Below, in pieces: positions 17,774-26,254 of a stretch of DNA of 58,409 nucleotides. A program made the translations under genes and the position numbers. The stretch's first letter is position 1; the number at the start of each line of letters is the position of its first letter. Source of the DNA: Paracoccaceae bacterium. Lineage in GTDB: Bacteria; Pseudomonadota; Alphaproteobacteria; Rhodobacterales; Rhodobacteraceae. The notes under the pieces were generated by a model. The model was not told the origin of the DNA. It did not search any database and saw only the letters and a list, made by a program, of their open reading frames with translations. The DNA is taken from contig CANNIA010000021.1 in the NCBI GenBank assembly GCA_947504705.1, positions 1 through 58,409 of the forward strand. The letters run 5' to 3'.

Positions 17774-19246
17774 ATGACCGCCCTGATGCTTCTGGCCGCG
17801 ATCCTGATCCTTGGCCTGATCGCCTTCTTCCTTGGCCGTAGCCGGTCATTCGCACAGTCCGGGGGCGACATTCGCAAGCTGCACTCCCTGCCCAGCCATT
17901 ACGGCTGGCATGCTGCATTGATGGCGGTGCTTCCCGCCCTTTTGGTGATGATCCTGTGGCTGCTGGTCCAGCCCATGGTGATCCAGCACCAGATCACTCC
18001 GCTCCTTGCCCCCGCCGCCCAAGCCGATACCACCGCCTTCACGCTGGCCATGGACGATGTCCGCCGCGTGGCCGACGGGCTGGAGCGCGCAGTTGCGGGC
18101 GGTGTGATGACCGCGCCCGAGGCTGCCGCCTATGGCACCGACCCCGCCGCAAACATGACGGCGTTGCATGACAAGCTGGGTGAGGTTGGGGTTGCCCTTG
18201 GGTCCGAGCTTGCACCTGAAACCCTGACCGCTGCGCAAGCCTATCGTGATCTTGCCGGAACCGGGGCCATGGCGCGGATGATCGTGGCCCTGATCGCCGC
18301 TTTGGCCGGTCTGGTCTATGCCCTGCGGATCACCCACCCCGATCTGCGCGCCCGTAACCGGGTAGAGCGGATCATGTTGGGCGGGCTGATGCTGGCCTCC
18401 TCCATCGCGATCCTGACGACCGTTGGCATCATCTGGTCGATGTTTTCCGAAAGCCTTGCCTTCTTCCGGCAATATCCGATCACCGACTTCCTGTTCGGCC
18501 TGACCTGGAGCCCGAACTTCAAGGGTGGGTCCGAGCTTGGCTTCCTGCCTCTTTTGTGGGGCACGATGTATATCTCGGTCATCGCGATGATCGTTGCCGT
18601 CCCGCTGGGACTGTTCACCGCGATCTACCTTTCCGAATACGCCACACCCCGGGTCCGGTCCTTGGTCAAGCCGGCAATCGAGGTCATCGCGGGTATTCCC
18701 ACGGTTGTCTTCGGTCTGTTCGCGCTGACCACGGTTGGCCCCCTGCTGCGCGACTGGTTTGCCGAGCCGCTTGGCTTGGGCAATTCGGGTTCTTCGGTGA
18801 TGACGGCAGGTCTGGTGATCGGGATCCTGAACATCCCCTTCGTGTCGTCCCTGGCCGATGACATCCTGAACTCGGTGCCACAGAACCTGCGCGACGGGTC
18901 TTATGCGCTTGGCGCGACCTCGTCCGAGACGGTCCGGCAGGTCGTTCTGCCCGCGGCACTCCCCGGCATCATGGGCGCGGTCCTGATGGCCGCCAGCCGC
19001 GCGATTGGCGAAACCATGGTTGTGGCCATGGGGGCCGGGGCTGCAGCGAAGCTCTCGCTCAACCCGTTCGAGGCGATGACGACGATGACGGTCAAGATCG
19101 TCAGCCAGTTGACCGGCGACACCGACTTTGCCTCCCCTGAAACGCTGGTCGCCTTTGCGCTGGGGATGACGCTGTTCGTCCTGACGCTTGGCCTCAACAT
19201 TCTCGCGTTGCAGATCGTCCGGAAGTACAAGGAGCAATACGAATGA
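17774..19246 (+). CDS. pstC: Phosphate ABC transporter, permease PstC
   Basis: A 490-residue inner-membrane subunit. It is longer than the E. coli form because of an N-terminal pair of helices and a periplasmic region (about residues 80-165), as in the alphaproteobacterial type. The transport core has the permease loop EAPRNLRDG-like sequence (NSVPQNLRDGSYALGATSSETVRQVVLPAALPGI), which contacts the ATPase. The stop overlaps the pstA start by 4 bases, so the two subunits are translationally coupled. Confidence 0.93.
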   Translation: MTALMLLAAILILGLIAFFLGRSRSFAQSGGDIRKLHSLPSHYGWHAALMAVLPALLVMILWLLVQPMVIQHQITPLLAPAAQADTTAFTLAMDDVRRVADGLERAVAGGVMTAPEAAAYGTDPAANMTALHDKLGEVGVALGSELAPETLTAAQAYRDLAGTGAMARMIVALIAALAGLVYALRITHPDLRARNRVERIMLGGLMLASSIAILTTVGIIWSMFSESLAFFRQYPITDFLFGLTWSPNFKGGSELGFLPLLWGTMYISVIAMIVAVPLGLFTAIYLSEYATPRVRSLVKPAIEVIAGIPTVVFGLFALTTVGPLLRDWFAEPLGLGNSGSSVMTAGLVIGILNIPFVSSLADDILNSVPQNLRDGSYALGATSSETVRQVVLPAALPGIMGAVLMAASRAIGETMVVAMGAGAAAKLSLNPFEAMTTMTVKIVSQLTGDTDFASPETLVAFALGMTLFVLTLGLNILALQIVRKYKEQYE

Positions 19247-20595
19247 CTTCCGCCGCCGATTTTTCCCCTGTGCCAGGCCGCACTGCAGGTTCGATCCTGA
19301 CCGCCGCCCCGGACATGGCGCGCCGCAACCGCGCCGAGGCCCGGTTCCGCATGTATGGCGTGATTGCCATCGCCTTCAGCCTGTCGATCCTTGCCTTCAT
19401 GCTGATCACCATTTTCAGCGACGGGATCAGTGCCTTCCGGCAGGCCAAACTGGCCTTCCCGGTGACGCTGGAGGCCGCCGTCCTTGACCCCAAGGGCAAC
19501 GGTGACCGCGAAGAGATGAACAAGATCACCACGGTCGGGTATACCAAGGTGCTGGTGAAATCCTTCCTTGCGGCCATGGAGGCCAAGGGGATCGACACCG
19601 CTGATCTGAAAGACAAGGAAATCGGCGAGCTGATTTCCAAGGAAGCCGCGGGCGATCTGCGCGCCCGGGTGCTTGCCGACCCCTCGCTGCTGGGCCAGAC
19701 GCTTGACCTTGTGGTCCTCGCCACTGGCAGGATCGACGGCTATCTGAAGGGCCGCGTGACGATGGAAAGCGCCAAGCTGGACAGCAACGTCTCGCCCGAG
19801 CAGCTGCAATTCGCCGACAAGCTGTCCGAGGCCGGGATTCTGGGCTTGCGCTGGAACGTATCCTTCTTCACCAACCCCGATGCATCGGACCAGCGCCCCG
19901 AGGCTGCAGGTCTGGGTGTGGCGATCCTTGGCTCGCTGTACATGATGATCCTCGTGGCCCTGATGTGCGTGCCGGTGGGCGTTGCGGCTTCGATCTATCT
20001 TGAGGAATTTGCGCCGAAAAACCGCTGGACCGACCTGATCGAGGTGAACGTGTCCAACCTTGCCGCTGTGCCGTCGATCGTCTTCGGCATCCTTGGCCTT
20101 GCGATCTTCATCAACTTTGCCGGGCTGCCGCAATCGTCCAGCCTTGTTGGCGCCTTGGTGATTTCCCTGCGCACCCTGCCCACGGTAATCATCGCCACCC
20201 GCGCCTCGATCCGTGCGGTGCCGCCTTCGATCCGCGATGCGGCGCTGGGGATTGGTGCCTCAAAAATGCAGACCGTGATGCACCACGTCCTGCCCCTTGC
20301 GATGCCCGGCATCCTGACCGGCACGATCCTTGGCCTTGCCGTGGCTTTGGGCGATACCGCGCCCCTGCTGCTGATCGGCATGGTCGCCTTTGTCGACAAC
20401 TACCCATCCCTGCCGGTCGACGGCTTCCTTGACCCCGCCACCGCCCTGCCAGTTCAGGTCTATTCCTGGGCAACACGGTCAGACCCGGCCTTTATCGAAC
20501 GCTCCAACGGCGCGATCATCGTGCTTTTGGGTTTCCTGATCATCATGAACGTCGCCGCCGTCCTGCTGCGCCGCAAGTTCGAGCGTCGCTGGTAG
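19243..20595 (+). CDS. pstA: Phosphate ABC transporter, permease PstA
   Basis: A 450-residue permease partner of PstC. The N-terminal DUF3333-type extension (through about residue 215) precedes the permease core. The ATPase-contact loop is seen in PPSIRDAALGIGASKMQTVMHHVLPLAMPGI. The stop is 3 bases from the convergent LuxR gene's stop. pstB and phoU, which normally follow, are not in this window, so the ATPase must be encoded elsewhere. Confidence 0.93.
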   Translation: MTSAADFSPVPGRTAGSILTAAPDMARRNRAEARFRMYGVIAIAFSLSILAFMLITIFSDGISAFRQAKLAFPVTLEAAVLDPKGNGDREEMNKITTVGYTKVLVKSFLAAMEAKGIDTADLKDKEIGELISKEAAGDLRARVLADPSLLGQTLDLVVLATGRIDGYLKGRVTMESAKLDSNVSPEQLQFADKLSEAGILGLRWNVSFFTNPDASDQRPEAAGLGVAILGSLYMMILVALMCVPVGVAASIYLEEFAPKNRWTDLIEVNVSNLAAVPSIVFGILGLAIFINFAGLPQSSSLVGALVISLRTLPTVIIATRASIRAVPPSIRDAALGIGASKMQTVMHHVLPLAMPGILTGTILGLAVALGDTAPLLLIGMVAFVDNYPSLPVDGFLDPATALPVQVYSWATRSDPAFIERSNGAIIVLLGFLIIMNVAAVLLRRKFERRW

Positions 20596-20598
20596 GGG

Positions 20599-21390
20599 TC
20601 AGCTCTCGGTCAAGAGGGGCAACATCAGCGCGAATAACTCCCCCTGCGAGGATATCCTGCAGCGTGCGTAAAGCTGCTTTCTGAACACCTTGACCGTTTG
20701 GGGGGAAAGGCCAAGGTGCAGACCGATTGACAAGGTGGAATGGCCCTTCAGGATCAAAAGCGCCACTTCCGCCTGCCTTGGTGACAGCGCGATCCCCTGC
20801 CGCCGCGCCGCTGCTGCCAGAAGTGCAGGGGTATCCTCAACCGGGCAGGATGCCAGTTTCGGCGTAGGCCAATGCGCGCGGGCAAGGGCTGCGATCACGG
20901 GGGCGATGCGCTGACATGCGGCAACCTCAGCAGCAGTGAAACCCCTGCCCGACTGCCCGTCGCGGCCAAGAAACAGGTTCAGCGACAGCCCCTCTCCCAG
21001 CCAGACCGTGAAGCCAAGCTCATCAATGATCGTCGTCTGCCCGAAATATTCGACATAAAACCGGCTGCGTTGGAAGGCATCCGGGGCGATGTCGCGCAGC
21101 CGGTAAAGGCCTTCCTCGGCGCGTTTCAGGTGCAGCCCATAGAACGGGCTTAACCGGAACGCCCCCTCCAGATAGGTGCTTTGCAACCGGGCAAAGACCC
21201 TTTCGTCCACGGCCTTGCGCCAAAGCTCCAGCGCTGGCCCGGCATCGCGGTAAGCCAGCACCAGCATATTGTCAGGCCGCGCCAAGGCCCCGAACAGCCG
21301 CCATAATGCCGCCTCGAACCCTTCTCGCCTGATCAGGGCAATGGCTTCGGCCAAGTGCCTTTCGTATCCATCAGGGTTCGGGGCCGCCAT
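20599..21390 (-). CDS. LuxR-type (GerE HTH) transcription regulator
   Basis: A 263-residue protein. The C-terminal GerE helix-turn-helix reads LSPRQAEVALLILKGHSTLSIGLHLGLSPQTVKVF. The N-terminal 190 residues are a sensor region without the aromatic pattern of acyl-homoserine-lactone receptors. The ATG at 21390 (MAAPNPDG) is preferred since GAGG lies 7 bases before it. It diverges from the dehydrogenase at 21526 across a palindrome, so it probably controls that gene and itself. Inducer unknown. Confidence 0.8.
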   Translation of the reverse strand: MAAPNPDGYERHLAEAIALIRREGFEAALWRLFGALARPDNMLVLAYRDAGPALELWRKAVDERVFARLQSTYLEGAFRLSPFYGLHLKRAEEGLYRLRDIAPDAFQRSRFYVEYFGQTTIIDELGFTVWLGEGLSLNLFLGRDGQSGRGFTAAEVAACQRIAPVIAALARAHWPTPKLASCPVEDTPALLAAAARRQGIALSPRQAEVALLILKGHSTLSIGLHLGLSPQTVKVFRKQLYARCRISSQGELFALMLPLLTES

Positions 21391-21404
21391 CCGCATACCT
21401 CGCT

Positions 21405-21420
21405 GGGGGTATATACCCCC
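21405..21420. promoter_or_regulatory. Perfect 16-bp palindrome in the divergent promoter region
   Basis: GGGGGTATATACCCCC is fully self-complementary. It lies 15 bases upstream of the LuxR start and 105 bases before the dehydrogenase start. It is a likely operator for the LuxR-type regulator, and also contains an AT centre that could be part of a -10 region. Confidence 0.6.
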
Positions 21421-21525
21421 CATTCGACAATAGCTTACCACGTTCAGCAATTCCAAGGGGTATAGCACGGACCACCCGCCGCCCTAGACTGTCTGCCAGA
21501 AGCCACCGACCTGCGAGTGATCTGA

Positions 21526-23607
21526 ATGCCCCGTGACCCGCGCCACGATGTCCTGTTCACGCCGCTTGCCATCGGCCCGAAGACGGCAAAAAACCGCTTC
21601 TACCAGGTCCCACATTGTAACGGCGGCGGCTACCGCGACCCCTCTGCCGTGGTCGAGATGCGCCGGACCAAGGCCGAAGGCGGCTGGGGCGTGATCTTCA
21701 CCGAACAGACGGAAATCCACCCGACCTCCGAGATCACCCCCTTCATCGAACAGCACCTCTGGGACGACCGCGATATCCCCGCGCTGGCCCGTATGGCCGA
21801 AGCGATGAAGACAAATGGCGCTTTGGCCGGGATCCAGTTGGCCTACAGCGGCATCAACGGCCCGAACCTTTACAGCCGCGAAGTGCCCTTGGCCGTCACC
21901 GGCGGACCGATCCTGACCTTCACCTCCGATCCAGTGCAGGCGCGCACGATGGACAAGCAGGACATCCAGGACCTCCGCCGCTGGTTCCGCAATGCCTTCC
22001 GGCGCAGCCATCAGGCCGGGTTCGACCTGATCTGCCTTTACGGCGCGCATGGCTTCGGGATCCTGCAACATTTCCTGTCCCGCGCCACCAACCAGCGGAC
22101 CGACGAATACGGCGGTAGCTTGGAAAACCGCGCCCGCTTCTTGCGCGAAGTCGTGGAAGACATGCGCGAGGTGACCAAGGGCGAACTGGCCATCACCCTG
22201 CGCATGTCGTTGCATGAGGCTGGGGCCTACGGCTTTTCCAACGCCGAACTGCGCGATTTCATCGAGATGCATGGCGATCTGCCCGACCTGTGGGACCTTG
22301 CGCATGGGACGTGGGAGAATTGCTCCGGCACTTCACGGTTCAAACCGGAAGGGGCGCAAGAGGGCCTGGTCAAGGGCATCAAGGCGCTGACCTCAAAGCC
22401 GGTGGTGGGGGTGGGCCGCTTCACCAGCCCGGACGCGATGGTGCGGCAGATCAAGACCGGGGTCCTCGATTTCATCGGTGCGGCCCGCCCCTCGATTGCC
22501 GACCCGTTCCTGCCCTTGAAGATCGAAGAGGGCCGCTACGAAGACATCCGTGAGTGCATCGGCTGCAACATCTGCGTGACCGGCGACATGACCGGCAGCA
22601 TCAGCCGTTGCACCCAGAACACCGCCTTCATGGAGGAATGGCGCAAAGGCTGGCACCCCGACCGCGCCCGGCCCAAAGGGGCGTCGGAAAGCGTGCTGAT
22701 CGTCGGTGCCGGTCCTGCGGGCTTGGAGGCCGCATTGCAAGCCGCCCGTCGGGGCTATCGCGTGACGCTGGCCGAGGCGACAACCGTGCTGGGTGGCCGG
22801 GTGGCCAAGGAACGCGCCCTGCCCGGCCTGTCTGCCTGGGGCCGCGTTTCGGACTACCGCACCGGCCAGATGGCCCCGATGACCAATGTCGAAATCTATC
22901 GCGACAGCCGCCTCTCACCGGAAGACATACTGGGCATGGGTGCTGACCATGTCGCCGTGGCCACCGGCAGTCACTGGCGGCGCGACGGGGTGGCGCGGCT
23001 GCATCTGCACCCTCTTCCGATCGACCCCGCGATGCCGGTCTATACCCCTGGCGACCTGATGGAGGGCCGCGCCCCCGAAGGCCGGACCGTCACGCTCTAC
23101 GATGACGATCATTTCTACATGGGCTCGGTCCTCGCCGAACTTCTGGTCGCCAAAGGCAACCGCGTCCACTTCGTCACCCCCGCCGTCAAGGTCGCCGAAT
23201 GGACCGACAACACCCTGGAACAAGGCACGATCATGCGCCGCCTGTTGGAGATCGGCGTCGAGGTTCACGTCAGCAAAGCCCCGGAGGCCATTGGCGCGAC
23301 AGAGATCACCCTTGGCTGCACCTGGACCGGCCGCCAGTCGGCCCTGCCCACCGATGCCGTGGTTCTCGTGACCTCCCGCACCCCAAATGACCAGCTTTTC
23401 CACGCCACCCGTGCGCTGGACTGGCAAGGCGCGGGGATCAAAACCCTCAAACTCATCGGCGACGCCGCCGCCCCCGGCCCCATCGCTTGGGCGACCTATG
23501 CCGGTCGGAACTGGGCCGAAGCCCTCGACCGACCCGACGAAGGCGACGCCCTCCCCTTCCGGCGCGAGATCGCCGCGCTGGAACCGGGGGCCTCGCTTCT
23601 CCCATGA
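21526..23607 (+). CDS. Trimethylamine/dimethylglycine dehydrogenase-like FMN-4Fe4S-FAD oxidoreductase
   Basis: A 693-residue enzyme of the TMADH/DgcA type. The N-terminal barrel has NRFYQVPHC, whose Cys31 matches the residue that bonds FMN covalently in TMADH. Y172 and H175 in LYGAHGF match the TMADH Tyr-His pair. C344, C347, C350 and C362 should hold a 4Fe-4S cluster. A Rossmann GAGPAG (394-399) begins the FAD/ADP-binding half. It should oxidise an N-methyl amine or related C-N bond and pass electrons to an electron-transfer flavoprotein. The exact substrate cannot be read from the sequence. Confidence 0.85.
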   Translation: MPRDPRHDVLFTPLAIGPKTAKNRFYQVPHCNGGGYRDPSAVVEMRRTKAEGGWGVIFTEQTEIHPTSEITPFIEQHLWDDRDIPALARMAEAMKTNGALAGIQLAYSGINGPNLYSREVPLAVTGGPILTFTSDPVQARTMDKQDIQDLRRWFRNAFRRSHQAGFDLICLYGAHGFGILQHFLSRATNQRTDEYGGSLENRARFLREVVEDMREVTKGELAITLRMSLHEAGAYGFSNAELRDFIEMHGDLPDLWDLAHGTWENCSGTSRFKPEGAQEGLVKGIKALTSKPVVGVGRFTSPDAMVRQIKTGVLDFIGAARPSIADPFLPLKIEEGRYEDIRECIGCNICVTGDMTGSISRCTQNTAFMEEWRKGWHPDRARPKGASESVLIVGAGPAGLEAALQAARRGYRVTLAEATTVLGGRVAKERALPGLSAWGRVSDYRTGQMAPMTNVEIYRDSRLSPEDILGMGADHVAVATGSHWRRDGVARLHLHPLPIDPAMPVYTPGDLMEGRAPEGRTVTLYDDDHFYMGSVLAELLVAKGNRVHFVTPAVKVAEWTDNTLEQGTIMRRLLEIGVEVHVSKAPEAIGATEITLGCTWTGRQSALPTDAVVLVTSRTPNDQLFHATRALDWQGAGIKTLKLIGDAAAPGPIAWATYAGRNWAEALDRPDEGDALPFRREIAALEPGASLLP

Positions 23608-23615
23608 CCTCCCAA

Positions 23616-23719
23616 GGCTTTCTCTTCCCCAAATATCCTCTGGGGGTTTGGGGGGCGAAGCGCCCCCAATGCCCGAGCCGGTTGGCGCATCGCGCCAGAG
23701 GCGAGACAACAAGCTTGCG
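23616..23719 (+). repeat. Intergenic two-hairpin repeat element, copy A
   Basis: A GGCTTTCTCTTCC lead is followed by CAAATAT. A first hairpin (23648-23669, arms TTGGGGG and CCCCCAA) comes next, then a second (TGGCGC/GCGCCA, 23683-23697), and the tail AAGCTTGCG. The same order occurs at 50557-50670. It sits between the dehydrogenase and ridA and may terminate or process that transcript. Confidence 0.75.
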
Positions 23720-23769
23720 ACCCTGAAAGGGGCGCTCCATTCGAAAACCGCTGTTCAAGGACCAAGGCC

Positions 23770-24192
23770 ATGACCCACTTCCGCCACCGCAAGTTCAACA
23801 CCAAGGACACCTATCCTGAACAGAAGCTAGACAACGACCTGTGTCAGGCCGTCGTCGCCAAGGGCCGGATCGTCTTTCTGCGCGGCCAGTGCCCGCAGGA
23901 TCTGGATACCGCCAAGGACATCGGCAGCCATGATCCGGTCGAGCAGACCCACAAGGTCATGCAGAACATCCGCCAGCTTCTGGAAGAGGTCGGCGGCAAG
24001 ATGGAGCACCTGTGCAAGGTCGTGGTCTATGTGACCGATGTCCGCCACCGTGAGGCGGTCTATCGGACGATGGGTGAATATATCAAGGGCGTGCATCCGG
24101 TTTCGACCGGGGTCTGTGTCACGGCGCTGGCGCGGCCTTCGTGGCTGGTGGAAATCGACGGGACGGCCGTCATTCCGGACGATCAAGCATGA
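23770..24192 (+). CDS. RidA family (YjgF/YER057c) protein
   Basis: A 140-residue protein of the RidA group, which hydrolyses reactive enamines and imines and so finishes or protects amine-oxidising steps. The conserved GRIVFLRGQCPQDLDT start and the VVVYVTDVRHREAVYRTMGEYI to ALARPSWLVEIDGTAVI region are visible. It is longer than the classic 128-residue form at its N-terminus. Its stop overlaps the next start (ATGA), tying it to the DUF1028 gene. It probably acts on an imine from the upstream flavoenzyme. Confidence 0.88.
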   Translation: MTHFRHRKFNTKDTYPEQKLDNDLCQAVVAKGRIVFLRGQCPQDLDTAKDIGSHDPVEQTHKVMQNIRQLLEEVGGKMEHLCKVVVYVTDVRHREAVYRTMGEYIKGVHPVSTGVCVTALARPSWLVEIDGTAVIPDDQA

Positions 24193-24860
24193 CCTTCTCG
24201 CTCGTCGCGCGCTGCGCGAAGACCGGCCAGTTCGGGATGGTGATCTCCTCCTCCTCCCCCGCCGTTGCGGCCCGCTGCGCCCATGTTCGGGCCGGGGTTG
24301 GGGCGGTGGCGAGCCAGAACATCACTGACCCCGCCTTGGGTCCGCTGATCCTGGACCGGCTGGAGGCGGGACTTTCCGCCGGGGAGGCTTTGAACGCGGT
24401 CACGACGGGGCGGGCTTTCATCGATTACCGGCAGCTTCTGGTGGTCGGCCGGGCCGGGGCGGTGAATATCCATTCGGGGCAGCAGGTGCTGGGTGTCTGG
24501 GGTGAGGCTACGGGCACCGACTGCGCGGCGGGGGGGAACCTTTTGGCAGGACCGGGTATTCCGGCGGCGATGGTGGCGGCTTTTGAGGGCTCGAAGGGGC
24601 ATCTGGGAGAGCGGTTGATGCTGGCCTTGGAAGCGGGGCTTGCGGCGGGGGGAGAGGCGGGGCCGGTGCATTCAGCGGGGCTGAAGATCGCGGACCGGCT
24701 GAGCTGGCCGCTCGCTGATCTTCGGATCGACTGGGCTGACGATCCAATCGGGATGCTGCGGGCGGCTTGGGATGTCTTTGCCCCCCAGATGGCGGCCTAT
24801 GTCCAGCGGGCGGAGGATCCGACGCAGGCTCCCTCATATGGGGTGCCGGGGGATGAATAG
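24189..24860 (+). CDS. DUF1028 (Ntn-hydrolase-like) protein
   Basis: A 223-residue member of DUF1028. It has the family start TFSLVARCAKTGQFGMVISSSSPAVAARCAH, then QNITDPALGP and NLLAGPGIPAAMVAAFE. The fold is described as Ntn-hydrolase-like, which suggests amide bond hydrolysis, but no reaction is established. The start overlaps the ridA stop by 4 bases. RidA and DUF1028 genes are often neighbours, and the pair here fits one catabolic step. Confidence 0.85.
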   Translation: MTFSLVARCAKTGQFGMVISSSSPAVAARCAHVRAGVGAVASQNITDPALGPLILDRLEAGLSAGEALNAVTTGRAFIDYRQLLVVGRAGAVNIHSGQQVLGVWGEATGTDCAAGGNLLAGPGIPAAMVAAFEGSKGHLGERLMLALEAGLAAGGEAGPVHSAGLKIADRLSWPLADLRIDWADDPIGMLRAAWDVFAPQMAAYVQRAEDPTQAPSYGVPGDE

Positions 24861-24962
24861 GCGGGATCTGCCCACCGTGGGCACTTTTGGAAACCGACGC
24901 CAAATCAGTGTATTAAGCGCGGGCATTCAGGAAATCTTAACCTCTGGAAGGAGGCTCTGATC

Positions 24963-26195
24963 ATGGCGGAAACCATTCACACGCTGGTCATCGGTGGCGG
25001 GCAGGCTGGGGTTGCAGCCTCCACCCATCTGCAAAAGCAGGGTGTTGCGCATGTTGTGTTGGAACGCTCACGCATCGCTGAACGCTGGCGGAGCGAGCGA
25101 TGGGACAATCTGGTGGCCAACGGTCCGGCCTGGCATGACCGGTTTCCCGATGCCACTTTTGACGACCTTGATCCCGAGGAGTTCGCCACGAAAGAGCGGA
25201 TCGCGGAGTATTTCGAAACCTTTGCCAAGGACCGCAAGCTGCCGATCCGCACCGGGGTTACGGTTACCAAGTTGGAGTGTCTGGGAAGCGGCTTTCGCGC
25301 CACGACCTCAGCGGGCGTGATCGAGGCAGAGAATGTCATCGTCGCGACCGGGCCGTTCCAGAAGCCGCTGATCCCGACTGTGGTGACCGATCCCGGTATC
25401 ACCCAAATGCATTCCAACGGCTACAAGAACCCCGATGCCCTGCCTGCAGGCGCGGTGCTGGTGGTGGGGGCGGGGGCCTCGGGCAGCCAGATTGCCGAAG
25501 AATTGGTGCGCGCAGGGAGGCGGGTCTATATCTCGATAGGACCGCATGACCGCCCGCCGCGGCGCTATCGTGGCAAGGATTTCGTCTGGTGGCTGGGCAA
25601 TCTGGGCAAATGGAATGCCAAGGCCCCTGACCCCGGCACCGAGCATATCACCATCGCGGTTTCGGGTGCCTATGGCGGGCATACGATGGATTTTCGTCGT
25701 CTGGCAGCGCAGGGGATCACGCTTTTGGGCCGTGCCGGGGCTTATGCCGATGGCGTCTTGCAGTTTGCGCCGGACCTGACGACCAATATCGAGAATGGCG
25801 ACCGGAATTACCTGTCGGTTCTTGAGGAGGCGGATGCCTATGCTAAGGCGCAAGGGTTGGACCTGCCCGAGGAGCGGGAGGCGCATGTGCTTGGCCCCCT
25901 GCCCGATTGCGTAACCAACCCGACCTTAAGTCTGAACCTGAAAGAGGCCGGGATCAGTGCAATCATCTGGGCGACCGGCTTCAAGCCGGACTTTGGCTGG
26001 ATCGAGATTGATCTTTTCTGCGAAGATGGGCGGCCGCGGCACAAGGACGGGGTCAGCGAAATTCCGGGGCTGTATTTCGTCGGTCTGCCTTGGCTCTCCT
26101 GCCGGGGTTCCGCCTTCATCTGGGGGGCCTGGAAGGATGCGGAACGGCTGGCGGGGCTGATCGCGGCGCCTGGCCAGGCAGCGAGCCCGTCTTGA
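24963..26195 (+). CDS. Flavin-containing monooxygenase / NAD(P)-binding flavoprotein
   Basis: A 410-residue CzcO-like flavoprotein. The FAD motif VIGGGQAGVAAS lies near residue 9. A second dinucleotide motif, VVGAGASGSQIAEELV, is near residue 165. The family signature is seen in WRSERWDNLVANGPAW and IWATGFKPDFGWIE. It would use NADPH and oxygen to hydroxylate or oxidise an organic substrate. A strong GGAAGGAGG site precedes the ATG. It follows DUF1028 by 102 bases on the same strand and likely belongs to the same pathway. Confidence 0.85.
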   Translation: MAETIHTLVIGGGQAGVAASTHLQKQGVAHVVLERSRIAERWRSERWDNLVANGPAWHDRFPDATFDDLDPEEFATKERIAEYFETFAKDRKLPIRTGVTVTKLECLGSGFRATTSAGVIEAENVIVATGPFQKPLIPTVVTDPGITQMHSNGYKNPDALPAGAVLVVGAGASGSQIAEELVRAGRRVYISIGPHDRPPRRYRGKDFVWWLGNLGKWNAKAPDPGTEHITIAVSGAYGGHTMDFRRLAAQGITLLGRAGAYADGVLQFAPDLTTNIENGDRNYLSVLEEADAYAKAQGLDLPEEREAHVLGPLPDCVTNPTLSLNLKEAGISAIIWATGFKPDFGWIEIDLFCEDGRPRHKDGVSEIPGLYFVGLPWLSCRGSAFIWGAWKDAERLAGLIAAPGQAASPS

Positions 26196-26254
26196 CCTTG
26201 ATCAAGGCGTGGCGGCACCGTGCAAGGCATGATGGGGCGTGAACCGAGGAAGTC

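Noticed and set aside
17846-19237. A 463-codon minus-strand frame across pstC
   Set aside because: Antisense shadow of the permease, with a His/Gln/Arg-rich composition typical of a reversed frame.
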